From contig OY757904.1 in NCBI GenBank assembly GCA_963585895.1, positions 593,207-657,206 on the forward strand: a DNA stretch of 64,000 nucleotides. Direction: 5' to 3'. The DNA is from Sepioteuthis lessoniana. Its lineage: Eukaryota; Mollusca; Cephalopoda; Myopsida; Loliginidae. The notes beneath the pieces are model-generated. The model saw nothing but the letters and a program-made list of their open reading frames with translations. It searched no databases and was not told the origin of the DNA. A program made the position numbers and the translations under genes. Within the stretch, counting starts at the first letter, position 1; each line of letters starts with the position of its first letter. Shown here in pieces: positions 11,933-29,403 of the stretch.

Positions 11933-12426
11933 ATGACAATTTTCTTATTTGTATATAATATAATATTTTATAATATAATTTTATTTTTGTTAACAGGTTA
12001 TTAATTCCCATCTAAGTTGTTTAAATTTGATAATTTTCTCTCCCTAAATCAATTTATTCCTTTATTCTATATTTTTTACATATCTCCTTCATTTGGGTTT
12101 AAAAGTTTGTTTGCCATTATATAAAAAAATAAGTGGAAAGGAAAGAGAGGTCAAAAATTGATACATCTTAATACAGGAATTGAATGTCATTTGTCAACCA
12201 GACAGGAAAAACAAATCGTCTGGTCTTCACTTAATAAAAGATAAAAAAGCAAATGAAATTTGGGATATAGGGTGACCTGAATTTTGTGTGGTTTTCTAAA
12301 TCTTCATTAGAAATTTCTCATTATTTCTTTGTCTGAAGATGCAGATCTAACATTATTTAAAAATATAGAGTTTGCTGAAATAGATATTATTACAAAAAAT
12401 AATTTTTAAAGGTTTTTCTTTTATAT

Positions 12427-12486
<60 letters not shown>

Positions 12487-14489
12487 TGGTGAGTCCAACC
12501 TGAGTAATTCAAATGTCAAATCTATTTCAAACCAACAAGCAATGTCTCAGAACAGAGCATTTGTTTGTTCTAACTTGTTATAATTTGTGACTCAGGCTGA
12601 CAAATTTTGGTCCGAACTTTCAAAAATAAAAATATCCCAGGTGGTTTTAATCCATTATGTAGCTTTGTTTGAATTTTCTAAGTTAAAATGTTGACTTAAA
12701 TAAATTTTCTCATCATAATCATAACAATGTTATATGAACAAAAGTTATTGAAGCTTGTTCAACCAAATTCAATTTAATTTGGTGAAACTGATAGACAAGC
12801 TTTCATTCATGTTTTTCTAATAACATGAGTTGGGCTAAGAAATTTTTGCCTAAATTATCTAATATTATCTTTAAAATTTCTAAAGGTTTTAATTCATTTT
12901 TCAATGTATATAGTTCTTTCATAGCTTCATAACTTAAAAATTATTACTTTGTAGAATAGATGTTATAAACAAAATATGTTGGTAAATAAATAATATCACA
13001 AAAACAAAAATCCTTTACTCATTCAAATTTTTTTAAGTAATTTAATTCATACTTATTAAATGATTTTAAAACAATACTTATTTTATTAAAAATGTTACTT
13101 ATTTCATTACAAAATAGATTGAAATATTATTTATTTTTTCTTGTGACTTTTGTTCCGGCTCAGAAATGGACCTAAACTTTTGATTGTATTTAGAAACTAA
13201 AGTTGTGATTTTACCTCCTTCTCATATTTTGTTACTGCAGAATAACGCTATATCATAAATTTAGTTTTGTGACTTTTATTCTGGTTACAGTTGTAATTTT
13301 TGTTCCATATGTCTAATTATTAAAATTCAAATTTATCAGTCAGTTAAGATTTTCCAATTTAAGATATAAATAAATTCAGATTGATATTTCTACAATCAAA
13401 ATTTCTCTATACAAAAATAATATCCGACAAAAAACTATAATTTAAATTCATTTATTAAATTTGTTTTCCTTTCAAATATAGAAAAAGTCATTATACATTT
13501 GAATCACAATAAATTAAAATCTTGTTGCAGGAGCAAGCATATAGGATCAAAATAACTAGAATTTTCTGAGAATTGTTGCAGAAACGTTATATATGGAACC
13601 TTTATAGGTTATTTAATCCCAAAGCCATTCTTGTAGAAAAACAGTAGTGGTACTATTTAATCCATTGCTGGAATTGAGAGAATTTGATCATTATTATGTT
13701 TTTTATTACATCTGTTTACTTACTCTAAACAGAGGAAGTTCCTTCTTTTTCTAATATTCTGATGTAAATTTTCAAATATCAGCAACCACTAAAAGTTAAA
13801 ATCAGATGCACTTTTATATAAAAATGCATGTTATATAAAATAAATCAAAATTTTTTTTCATCTGCATTACAATTAATATTCTGAGTTAGTGAGAAATAAG
13901 AAAACAGAATAGTCATAAAACACTACTTAATTAGAGTTTTATAGGCAGTCTTTTTTTATACATCTTTCTAATTTTCAACAAATGGAAAAGGCAGATAGAA
14001 AAAATTAAAGTGAATTTATAATTATTATAAGAAGAGTATAAGAACAAAAAATCCCAGAACTGTAAAATGACAAAAACTTTTCCTCCACTTCTAAATCATT
14101 AGATAATTTTCTATTATCACAGGGACTTATTCATATGCAATTTTACTTCCAATCTCCTCTGCTGGTTACTATTTCTTTAGGCTACTTTACCCCAGAACCT
14201 TTTAAATCATTTTTCTCTATGAGGAGTTTCCTCACAGGAAACAGTTTTTTAAACTCTTAAGCTAACAATTGGGAATTAATATCAAAAAAAGAAAACTGAA
14301 ATAGATGCTAAGTAAATCCTTTGAACTTAAAAAAACTTAATAATGATTCAACTTTTGGGTTTGTCAGTTTCCATTCTGAAAGAAAAGAATTATGAATTAG
14401 TTCATTGAAATTATACTTTATACCACTTTTAAGTCAACTCTTATACCTATAGGTATATTAGTAAGTCTGTAATCTATTGATAAAAAATT
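11933..14489. other. AT-rich spacer with (TA)n at 12429-12483
   Basis: Very AT-rich. It contains a long TA tract (12429-12483) and, at about 13550-13700, the first copy of a direct repeat whose partner is at 14632-14800. Otherwise I see nothing recognisable. Confidence 0.45.
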
Positions 14490-14636
14490 GCCCAGTTGGC
14501 AGGGCTTAGAATTTATTGTGGAGAAAAGGAGTGTCCTGTGTCTGACACTAAACTGGTTGTGAGGCTCCAGTTCCGGAGCTCTGGGTAGTGTGAAGTACCC
14601 CTTCATTGCCATTACTCCCAGTTCTACTCTAAACCT
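14490..14636 (+). repeat. family A repeat, head fragment
   Basis: Matches the head module of family A (GCCCAGTTGGCAGGGC start, then TGACACTAAAC, GTACCCCTTCATTGCCAT). It lacks the tandem array and 3' tail. It lies between the two copies of a local direct repeat. Confidence 0.7.
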
Positions 14637-14800
14637 AGAATTTTCTGAGAATGTGCTTTCATTGTTTAAGTTGTAAAAATGTTATATATGAAACCTTTGT
14701 AGGTTATTTAATCCCAAAACCATCCTTATAGAAAAACGGAAGTCGTACAATTTAACCCATTGCTGGAATTGAGAGAATTTGATCATTATTATGTTAGGGT
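14632..14800 (+). repeat. local direct repeat, second copy (first at 13550-13700)
   Basis: Shares blocks with 13550-13700: TAGAATTTTCTGAGAAT, TAGGTTATTTAATCCCAAA, and a run identical from CCATTGCTGGAATTGAGAG through GATCATTATTATGTT. The copies are about 1.08 kb apart and differ by small indels, so the duplication is old. Confidence 0.7.
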
Positions 14801-15230
14801 CCCATATATACATCAAATAGGTCTGTTTGAAAATTTTATTTGGTCGGACCATGTGCAAAAAAAACCTCTTAAGAAACAACTACAGAAAAAATGTAAATAT
14901 GAATCTACAATGAATGTGATTCCCTAACATCTACACAATAAATAACCCCAGAGAGGTTGACATATCATTAAAATCAATCAATCATTGATGAAAAAGCATT
15001 TATTTCAAAAGTGATAATTCATCATCTCAAAGATTCAGATGATATTTTTTACTCATTTCAAATATCATTAATTTTGCTTCTGAATATTTTTCCATTTCTT
15101 CTTGTTAATTTACAATAAAAGCTCAAAAGCTTTGTCATACATTTTATCTATTCATTTATTCTGTGACTTTTTACAAAATCATCTCAATGTAATTTGACAC
15201 AATTCAGGTTATCTTTACTCTTTTTTATAG

Positions 15231-15381
15231 TCATTCCATGTATGGATGAAGATTTCCCTCCAGAAGTGGCTGGCCACCTACTTCAATTGCTACTTTCACA
15301 GTGGAACTACCAACTACAGTAGAACATTTTTCTTTGAACTTTTCACCACCATACTGTGCCTTACACTGCTGTTGTTTACAG
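15231..15381 (+). other. candidate exon or conserved segment, strand uncertain
   Basis: A 151-bp island of higher GC between a pyrimidine-rich acceptor (CTTTACTCTTTTTTATAG) and a consensus donor (ACAG then GTAAGAT). One plus frame is open through the whole segment (begins SFHVWMKISLQKWLATYF), with a hydrophobic end. One minus frame is also open (KFKEKCSTVVGSSTVKVAIE...), ends at a TGA, and looks equally protein-like. I recognise neither. It could be an exon of an unseen gene or part of a repeat family. Confidence 0.3.
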
Positions 15382-16229
15382 GTAAGATTCAAAACACAAA
15401 ATTATTGAAGTAAAGATTATTATTTATTTGATTAAATTGCATAGATGTATTCAACAATTTGTTTAGACTTGTGTTTTAATCCTTGCGGGGGCGGATACCA
15501 CTATGTTTCAACCTACAATTCATCTTGTGAGCATTGGTTCCTATTATTGATGGTTCTAAATTTAAGCATCAGAAGTTCCTGCTGACTGAAAAAAAGAATG
15601 TCCTGCTACATGTTGATAAAAATATTTTCTTATAAAAAAAGATCTAAGTATCATAAGGATCAAAGTTAAAAGTTGTTTTGTTTTTAAGCGCAGGTTGATG
15701 ATGCTTATTGTCACACAATGAGAATATCAGATAATAATAAGAATAATTAAATTCTTGAAAGTTTTTATACCTACAGGCATTAAGATGAAATAATTCTGAT
15801 AACAGCATAACATTTTTATCTTGCATGGACCTGAAGTTAATGGAATCTTTGACAGATGTAGTTAAATATCAAATTAATCTTCCATTATTTGAAAAAAAAA
15901 TAGTGAAAATACCAGTTATTAAACAGCCATACTTAAATTTTGATTAACAATTCTCAGTTTTATTTTCACTTTATATTTAAGTCTGTTCCATATAATTAAT
16001 TATGTCATTGCAAGATTGTCTCCAAGAAATGTCTCTCATTTCTCTTTCTTCCTTTCTTGTATTTTTATTCTTAGAAGATTTTAACACACTATTTCTTTTT
16101 AGTGCAAATACAATTCTTAATACCTTAATTTCTACAAAGTAATAAAAGGAACATATTAATAATTATTTGGAAAATTGATCTCCCTGATAAAATAAACAGG
16201 AATTTTTCCCAGCGGTAGCCATGTCATTA
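15382..16229. other. AT-rich spacer, nothing recognised
   Basis: AT-rich non-coding sequence. The 60-codon reverse frame 15644-15826 has no recognisable motif. Confidence 0.45.
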
Positions 16230-16918
16230 CTATTGTAAAGTTGCACCACTTGGACTTTAAAATGTTTGATGGGAATTACATAAGGAATTACATAACCGGG
16301 ACATTGGCCCAGCGGTTAGAGTGTTCGCCAATGGCCCGGGAGACCTGGGTTCAATCCCAGGTCGAGTCATACCAAAGACTTTAAAAATGGAACTTGATAC
16401 CACCTTGCTTAACACTCAGCATTATAAGGTACGGTTCAAGGGTAAAGTGGAGCAATCCTGGGAATGGAGTAGCGCCCTCCCCTACACCTTGGTGTAGTAG
16501 CTATCGAAAAGGGAGCCTTCGGGTCACCCTCGACTATGGTCGCTAACTTTACTTACTTACATAAGGATGCTACATGCTGTTTTGAACAAATCCTGAGAGC
16601 AATATGCTGCAAAACAGCAGTTGTACGGCAACTCACTTCCCATCTCATGAACCATCTAAGTAAAACAAACAAGACAGGCTGGGCACTACTGAAAAAGTAA
16701 GGATGAACTCATAAGCAATATTCCCTCATGGACTCCTACACATGGACACACCAATCCTGACTGATCAGCAAAAGCTTACATTCATCAGCTCTGTGCGGAC
16801 ACTGGATGTCGTCGAGAGGATTTGCCAGGAGTGATGGCCAATAGGGATAGATGGCAAGAGTGAAGATCAAGGGAATCTATGCTGTCAGAATGCTTTGATG
16901 ATGATGATAATAATCTAT
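16230..16918 (+). mobile_element. RTE-like LINE 3' end, split by a SINE
   Basis: The left part (about 16230-16286) matches the LINE around 42060-42120. Homology continues at 16557 directly where it left off and runs to a (GATGATGATAAT) tail at about 16898-16915. The 16295-16556 insert is a SINE. Stops and indels abound. Confidence 0.75.
16295..16556 (+). repeat. tRNA-derived SINE, type 3, copy 1
   Basis: The tRNA-like head has TGGCCCAGCGGTTAGAGTG (box A) and GGTTCAATCCC (box B). A body of about 190 bp follows, ending GGTCGCTAACTTT with an (ACTT)n tail. The direct repeat TTACATAAGGA occurs at 16276-16286 and 16557-16567, showing insertion into the surrounding LINE. A partial inverted copy is at 36572-36810. 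Confidence 0.85.
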
Positions 16919-17601
16919 AAAGATGAAAAAAAGAAGAAAAAACTCTTCATGTATATAAAGTACTGAAACATAACACACTGCCCTCTTATGGCATTGGAGC
17001 CTGAGGGGGTTAATCAATTGAAAGCAAACAGACCAAGTGGAAAGGAGTAGACTTGTACTCTTAAGAAAATCTTAATTGCTTAAATATTATTTGGATAAAG
17101 AGAAAATATTTGGAAACCCAAAAGATAGAATGATTTATGTGACACTGGAGAGGGTTAATCAATTAAAAGTAGGAGACTGAGTGAAAAGAGGTAGGGTTGT
17201 ACTTTTGTGAAAATCTAATATACTGGATAAAGAAAACATTGTAAATCCAAAAGATAAAATGACTGAATTATTTCTGAGATCGTCAGCAAAGAACAGATTT
17301 GTTTGCATTTAAAAAATAACCAGGAAGATCTGGATAAGTGCATCTTAATTGTTTAATATTATTTGGACAAAAATTACTTGGATTGTAAAAACAAGTAAAA
17401 ATGATTTTGGCAAGCAGAATTTGATTTTTAGATATTCAAATACTTCTTTGAAAATCTTTAAAAATATGATTATATATTTTCCAATCTCTAGATTTATATT
17501 TTTTTTTCTTACCATCATTTAGTGAAATGATAATTAGAAATGTAGTCATTACTTGTGTAGTCACTCTAAGATTTTATGCATAGAAACACATGAACCCTCA
17601 C
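16919..17601. other. spacer with diverged internal duplication
   Basis: Two related blocks (about 17000-17115 and 17145-17260; GGGTTAATCAATTGAAAG and GGGTTAATCAATTAAAAG) look like an old tandem duplication of about 147 bp. No coding signal. Confidence 0.5.
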
Positions 17602-17615
17602 AAATATGCATTTGA

Positions 17616-18198
17616 TTGGTTTTATTGGTTTGATTTGTTGGGTTTTATGGCATATCAACCTTTGTTGGTTATTTAACGCCAAATCCATTTTGATGTAAAT
17701 AATCTGTTCTATTTAAAACAATTCAGTTAAGCATAAGTACACAGTTTAATTGTCAAAAACATTTCTATTTCAAACTATTCAAGCAGTTATATGTAACAAT
17801 TCAGTTAAGAGAAAATACAGTTTTAATGCCGAAAAACAGTTCCACTTCAAATAATTTAGTTAAGCATAAGTACGCAGTTTAAATGTAAGTACAGTTTAAT
17901 TGTCAAAAACATTTCTATTTCAAGCCATTCAGTTTACTCAAACAATTCAGTTTAGCATAAGTATGCTGTTAGTTCTATTTATCCCATGGATAGGGCCCTA
18001 TCAGGTGCTACTACGCCGGGCCAGAGAGGACCTGGGAGCAATGGCAATAAAGGGGTACTCCGCATTCCCCAAAGCTCCAGCACTGCTGGAACCTCACCAT
18101 CAGATTGTTTAGTGTCATAATCAGGACACTCGTTTGGGGGGGTTACCCCTCTGCAGAGAAGCAGTCGGTGTATTCTACAGCCCCAACCGACTGGGCAA
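17616..18198 (-). repeat. family A repeat, full copy
   Basis: A 583-bp minus-strand copy with the 3' module (reverse of ATATGCCATAAAACCC) on the left, the roughly 55-bp array in the middle and the hairpin head on the right. It is flanked by perfect 14-bp duplications AAATATGCATTTGA (17602-17615 and 18199-18212). The single head and shorter array distinguish it from the dimeric copy at 4294. The 70-codon frame 17900-18112 is array plus head, not a gene. Confidence 0.85.
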
Positions 18199-18314
18199 AA
18201 ATATGCATTTGAGTTTGTAAGCTTATGGATAGATGTGATAGGGAGTCAAAATTTGTTCAATTGCTCGGGTATAAATGGTTATCTAAAAAACATCTTAAAT
18301 GAAAATGTAATTTA

Positions 18315-18685
18315 ACCTATCAGCCATTTCACTTGGTGAGGCATCTTGATGGCACTCAGTGTCTGCACAGAGCTGATGAATGTAAGTTTTTGCTGGTCAG
18401 CCAACACTGGTGTGTCCATGGTTAGAAGTCCATAAAAGAATATAGCTAATGAGTTCATCCTTATTTTCTCAGCAGGGCCCAACCTGTCTTGTTTGTTTTA
18501 CTTTGATGTTTTGTGAGATGGGAGGCAAGTTGCTATACAGCTGCTATTTTGTTGGGTGCTGCCATCAGGATTTGTCTTAAACAGCATGCAGAATTCTTGT
18601 ATAATTTCCATCTAACTTTTTCTCCAGGTGTTTTTTGAGCATCTAAGTGGTACAACCGTACAGTTGTACTGACACAGCAATCAAA
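18315..18685 (-). mobile_element. RTE-like LINE 3'-end fragment, inverted
   Basis: Matches the minus strand of the LINE C-terminal region, for example GATGAATGTAAGTTTTTGCT against GTGTGTAAGTTCGAGCTGG, and the antisense of the ILNKSWRQ block near 18560. Heavily mutated. Confidence 0.6.
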
Positions 18686-20313
18686 ATGTTTTTGAAATTC
18701 AATCATTAATAGATTTTTGGTAAAATTTTAAAATTGTGGTATATTTCTTCCAAAAATATTCTCAGGGAAATTGTTAGGTTTTACTGTTTTACATAGTGTC
18801 TAATAACATTTCAAACACAAACATCTTTGCTTTTAGTTACTTGAGTTTACTCAAAGAAATCGGATATCAGAAGTTTATCTAATTTTTCTTCTTATCAATG
18901 GTACAAAAAATTAGTGATGAAATCAAATTTTTTATGACTTTAGTGATATTTTTCTCAGGCATTGAAAAAGATTTTGCATGCACATTTGTGATATGTGACA
19001 AAAAAAAGCTTGTACAAATATAATTCTGTTATAATATATATTTTTACCATTATTAAAAAAATGTTTTGGAGAAAATTATATTGAATAGATTTTCAAAATT
19101 TTATACTGAAAACAATCAGTTTAAATTCATTTTCTTTTAAAGTGATTTTTTTTAGAATGAAGTTCACAAACCTGGCACATTTACTTCTTTTCAGTCTCCT
19201 TTTAAAGGTTTTCTTAAACTTTGTTAGTGTATAGCTGCTCATTACAAATGCCACAAACAAAACAGAAAACTTAATGTTATCCTTTCTCAGTAACAGTTTT
19301 ATCTTTCTTCTCTGTTTTGAAGTGTACTATCTTAAAGCCTAGCTGATACCTTATATGCCAATACTGTTCATCTGGTTGTTTTCATCAATGGTAGATAAGA
19401 AAAAAGAAAAGAAAAAACTTTTTTAGCGCAAGCAGCTCTTTCCTTAACAGTGTTTGCTAGCATAAAAAGTAACCGACATTTTGTAACTTACCTCTCAGGT
19501 TTTTTTGTTAGTTTTTTGTTTATAGTCTTTTAAGATTTCATACAACATCTGAAAAAATTATATTTTGGTTCCTAGAATGCAAATTGTATATTTTTAAAAA
19601 ATGTTACATTTTCATGTACTAGCAGGAATAGCTGACATTGTTTGGGAGAAAAATAACATCATATATGATAATACAAAAAGCACAAAGAATTTTTGATAAA
19701 ATTAAACTTCCTACGGGTTTAAGAATGTGTTTTCTCATGCACTGAAGATATTTTAAAAGTCTGTGTTAATGCACAATTTTATAAATATGAAACCTTGTCT
19801 AGGGTTTGAACTTGGCTCATTGAGTCTATTTTCTTATATCAATAACTATTACACAATGTGTGCATTTATCTCTATATCTATAACTACATATGTATACATA
19901 TTTTGTAGAGAAAACTGGGCTCTCTAGCCTTGGTAATTTAATAGCAGTAGAAGAAAAAACTTTGAATTCAAGGCTTGAGGATTGTTGTTTGCAAGAATTT
20001 GTGACACATTCATGAACTATTCTTTTGTTTGCAGTTTATCTAAAAAGTGTGGCTGGTTCTATACAATCCTTCTCTACTATAAAAAATTCACTGGTGTAGA
20101 TAGACCAATGGTTCACATGTTGAACTAAACTGTTGGGCTTTCATACTCAAGTGAGTCAAAAGTTTTACAATATTTTGATAACATGAAGCACAGGGTGACA
20201 AACTTCACTGAACTGAGATGCGAAGCTCTCCTGATTCTCTCTGAGTGCTAGCCATTAAATTAGCCATAGAATCCGAAGTTTTAGACCTACTTGGACTTGT
20301 AAACAACAGAAAC
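18686..20313. other. AT-rich spacer with one SINE fragment
   Basis: At 19770-19872 the minus strand carries a head like that of the long SINE (GTTTGAACTTGG and CTATTACAC on the plus strand). The rest is AT-rich and unassigned. Confidence 0.4.
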
Positions 20314-20377
20314 AATCAGATAGTTCAAGAAATTACATTGACAATCATGTCAATGTAATTTCTTGAACTATCTGATT
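20314..20377. repeat. perfect 30-bp inverted repeat with 4-nt loop
   Basis: The left arm 20314-20343 and right arm 20348-20377 are exact reverse complements (arm start AATCAGATAGTTCAAG), separated by ATCA. Further out, AACAACAGAAAC (20301) faces TTTCTGTTGTG (about 20427), hinting at a larger but imperfect foldback. Confidence 0.95.
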
Positions 20378-22379
<2,002 letters not shown>

Positions 22380-23156
22380 CTGATTTGCTATACCAGATGG
22401 GATATCTGAAATTTTCCAGAAAAAAAATTGAAAATGCCAAGCCAGTTAAAATGTCTTTTGATAAAAACAACACAAATTAGGTGTGGATTTTGGGTGGCAG
22501 GGGAATCCAGGGATATAGGACTCCTCCTTCTCAAGTTCAATCATCTTTTAATAAATGAGATAGATGACAATAAATAAGACAGTAGATTTAGAAGGTGAAG
22601 ATTATGCTGTAGTCTTTGAGCAACAACTTTTGACATTATGTCTGAGCCTAACTTGATCACAAGTCTCATTATCAATCCATGCAAGATTGAAGTTTTAAGC
22701 TAATACATCTGTGGATTTCTTTTTTCAAACACAAATATTTCCACTTTTATAAAGTTGAATAAAAAAAGATTTATATTAGAATTTTCTTTGGTCTTTCTTT
22801 CTTATCAATGACAATTTAATTATGAAATAAAATTTTATGCAAGCGTGGTTGTCTTTTCTCAGATATAAAACAGATTTAGAAAGCCTATACAAATGTTTGT
22901 TGAAAAAAGTGCAATATGTGACAAAAAATTATACAAAAATTAATTCTGTTGTAATAAATTATGGAGAAAATTTTTATATAAAATTGTTTGCAAAGTTTAG
23001 AAACAGATTTTTGGTATTTGACATCAGGTGACCTCTGATGTCATTCTTATAGCCTATATCAAAAGTGGAAGTCTGTTGGGGAGTCTTCATGCCAAAAATT
23101 ACGTCAGTATGCTCTTTTCTTGTGTGAAAGTGATATGGACAAATGCACACAAGGTT

Positions 23157-23158
<2 letters not shown>

Positions 23159-23191
<33 letters not shown>

Positions 23192-23192
23192 A

Positions 23193-23245
<53 letters not shown>
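23159..23245. repeat. (CT)n then (CA)n microsatellite
   Basis: CT tract 23159-23200, then CA tract to 23245. Overlapping open frames on both strands are repeat-derived. Confidence 0.97.
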
Positions 23246-23248
<3 letters not shown>

Positions 23249-23831
23249 AATGTTTTCTTTCATCACATATTGCTTTTTCGTTAGGTAATAAACACATGCA
23301 TATATACACATTAGCTTCATCTCCCAACTCTGTTTTTCTCTACCCACTCTTCCATAATTCCGATTACACTTTTTTAACAAAGTTGGATGTAGATTCATTT
23401 TGATTTATGATCAAACCATTGATAATGGCAATATTCCAAAAGTCTACATAGCTTTTAAAAGACTTCTCTTCTCTTAGGTTGATGCTTTTTGCTAATTAAA
23501 AATATTTCTGTTTTTTTCTTAGCTTTTTTGCTTTTTTAATTCTAGAGTAAACCCAGTCTTTCATTCTTTAATTTTTTTCCTTTTTACTAATTTTCAACTT
23601 ATGGATTTTCAGTTTTATTGCAGTTTTTTATACCAAAAGTCTGTTCATTTCATACAGTTTTATGGGTTTATTATTGAAAACTTTTTCTTGCAATAATTTT
23701 CCTAATGCCAAGGTAACTGTTAGAGTTATTATTGATGTCATTATGGCAGCGTTGGATTAAAATTTAGTGAGACCATAAGCTACATAAAGCTTGGGGGCCC
23801 CGAGTTAAAAGATTACACTAGAATTGTAAAG

Positions 23832-27540
<3,709 letters not shown>

Positions 27541-27955
27541 CCCCCAAGGCTCGGTTCCTTCTTGCCACAAATGGAAATCTCGGACGCACCAGTAGAGTCA
27601 GTCAGTTACTGGCAAGTCCAATTGGTCATCAAAATAAAAAAATAAAACAAGTCCGACTGTAATCCTCCCCTCACTCACAAGCCCGATTGGTAACCTTTGT
27701 CACAAACAAAAAAAAAAGAAAAAGAAAAAAAAAACAAACAAAGTCCGACTGTAAGTCTCTTTTCACTTGCAACAACAGCGCAAGCTACGCCAACACTGCT
27801 GTTTTTATCTTTGTCCAGACTGACCAAAATTTTCATGAGAGCGTCTCTACGTTCTACAAATCGTGCCCTCACCCTCAGGAATATATTTTTGTTTCACATG
27901 TGAAACACGTTCTTGCCCGTTTTGGCTTCCGCAGTAAGTCATTATTTTCATTACA
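27541..27955. other. CpG-richer segment with repeated 14-mer
   Basis: Composition shifts abruptly (a C run at 27540-27545, many CpG). AAGTCCGACTGTAA occurs exactly at 27649-27662 and 27741-27754, and related AAGTCCAATTGG and AAGCCCGATTGG lie at about 27614 and 27679, separated by A-rich tracts. A minus frame (27675-27872) starts with protein-like sequence (RARFVERRDALMKILVSL) but dissolves into the A/T tract. I recognise no gene. Confidence 0.4.
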
Positions 27956-27956
27956 G

Positions 27957-27968
27957 TACGTATGTATG

Positions 27969-27998
<30 letters not shown>
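27957..27998. repeat. (GTAT)n microsatellite
   Basis: About ten units of a GTAT tetranucleotide. Confidence 0.95.
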
Positions 27999-28000
<2 letters not shown>

Positions 28001-28563
28001 CTCAATTAAGAAAAACTATTAAAAAAAAAGAAAAGAAAGTAAAGGAACAAAAGAGACTGAATTTAGTAGTTTCTCTCATTAGAATCCAATTTTAAGTAGA
28101 TAATTGAATTGCTCTAATAAGATAGTAAAAAAAAAAGAAAAAAAGAAGAAAGTATTCTGCACAAAAACCCAAATCCATGTGAATTAAAGAAAATATTTTA
28201 ATTTGCTCAAAGCCTTTCATAAAAAGTGTGGTAAAAGCAGGGAGAAAAACAGACAAAATTAACCTCTATACATTTTTCCTAATCATCAACTTTTGCTTAT
28301 TTTATTCAGTGAAGTGTATAAATGATTCATTCTACATTACATGAGAGAACAGTTACGTATCAACTCACTGGCATTGATAACCCATTTCCTTAAATGTTCA
28401 TCCATAGATATAATAGTGAAATTTATATTGAATTATATACTTCTTTTTTGATTTTTTGCTTAGAATTTATCATTATTCAAAATTAGAAAAAATTTGGATC
28501 TTGCATTTCATATATATCCTAAATTGTTTTAATAATCAATCAGGGATCAATATTAGTAATTCT

Positions 28564-28691
28564 AGGGCACCTCTGGTGGTGTAACGGTTAGCAAACTAGA
28601 CTAGCAAACCTACACGAGTGAGTTCGAGTCTCATTGGGCGCCCCATTCATTCGGCCTTGTGCCACATCGAAGCAAAGAGCTTTGTAAATTA
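28564..28691 (+). repeat. short tRNA-derived SINE with 16-bp TSD
   Basis: A 128-bp element. The head contains GGTGTAACGGTTAGCA (box A region) and GAGTTCGAGTCTC (box B), and the tail carries GGCCTTGTGCCACAT. It is flanked by perfect CAATATTAGTAATTCT at 28548-28563 and 28692-28707. The intact duplication shows relatively recent insertion. Confidence 0.92.
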
Positions 28692-28707
28692 CAATATTAG
28701 TAATTCT

Positions 28708-29351
28708 ATTTAAAAGATATTGACCAGATAAAACATTGACCTTTGTATATTTTTATTTATTTATTCAATTCTTTTTGAAGATTTGTCAATCATTATTTTT
28801 AATAATTTAAATTATTGTTATCTTTCATCTTCTTAATTCTTGTTGCTTTTTTTTAACACAATTCACACAGGTTGCTACTTCTATGCCAGTGAGGAACAGT
28901 GTGTATTAAAAACATTAATAATAAAGATAAGCTCTTAGTGGGACTCAAATTCATGCCCCCTTCTGCCTTAAGAAAAACTGGGTCTATCTAGCAGCTGTTT
29001 TACCAACCTGCAAAATACAAAATATAATCTTTTTCGCTTATATTAATTCACAATGTTTAACTGGTTCAGGTTTTTTTCCAAAGCTGAAAGGATTTGAGTA
29101 TTTTTGCTCTTTTCTTGGAATTGTGTGTGTATTAGTTTCAGATTTTGTAAACCTCAATCTTGGTTTTCAGTTTTCTTATCATTTTTTTAAATTTTTCTTT
29201 GAAGTATATTTTCTTTTAAAAAATACAAGAGATCCTTCAACGTAACACCTACTGATTTAATGTTGTCTTTTTTTCTTAGTAAGTTTTTCTCCTTTTAATC
29301 ATTGTCTTTTTTAATCTCTTCTGTGTTGCATTTTTCTCTCTGTTTTTAAGC

Positions 29352-29403
<52 letters not shown>

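Noticed and set aside
11793..12011. Reverse frame with a poly-His run
   Set aside because: The His run is the antisense of the LINE (GATGAT)n tail.
28564..28691. Genuine tRNA gene
   Set aside because: Box A and B are present, but the acceptor stem does not pair, a non-tRNA tail follows, and target duplications mark it as a SINE. The same reasoning applies at 16295, 32811 and 43735.
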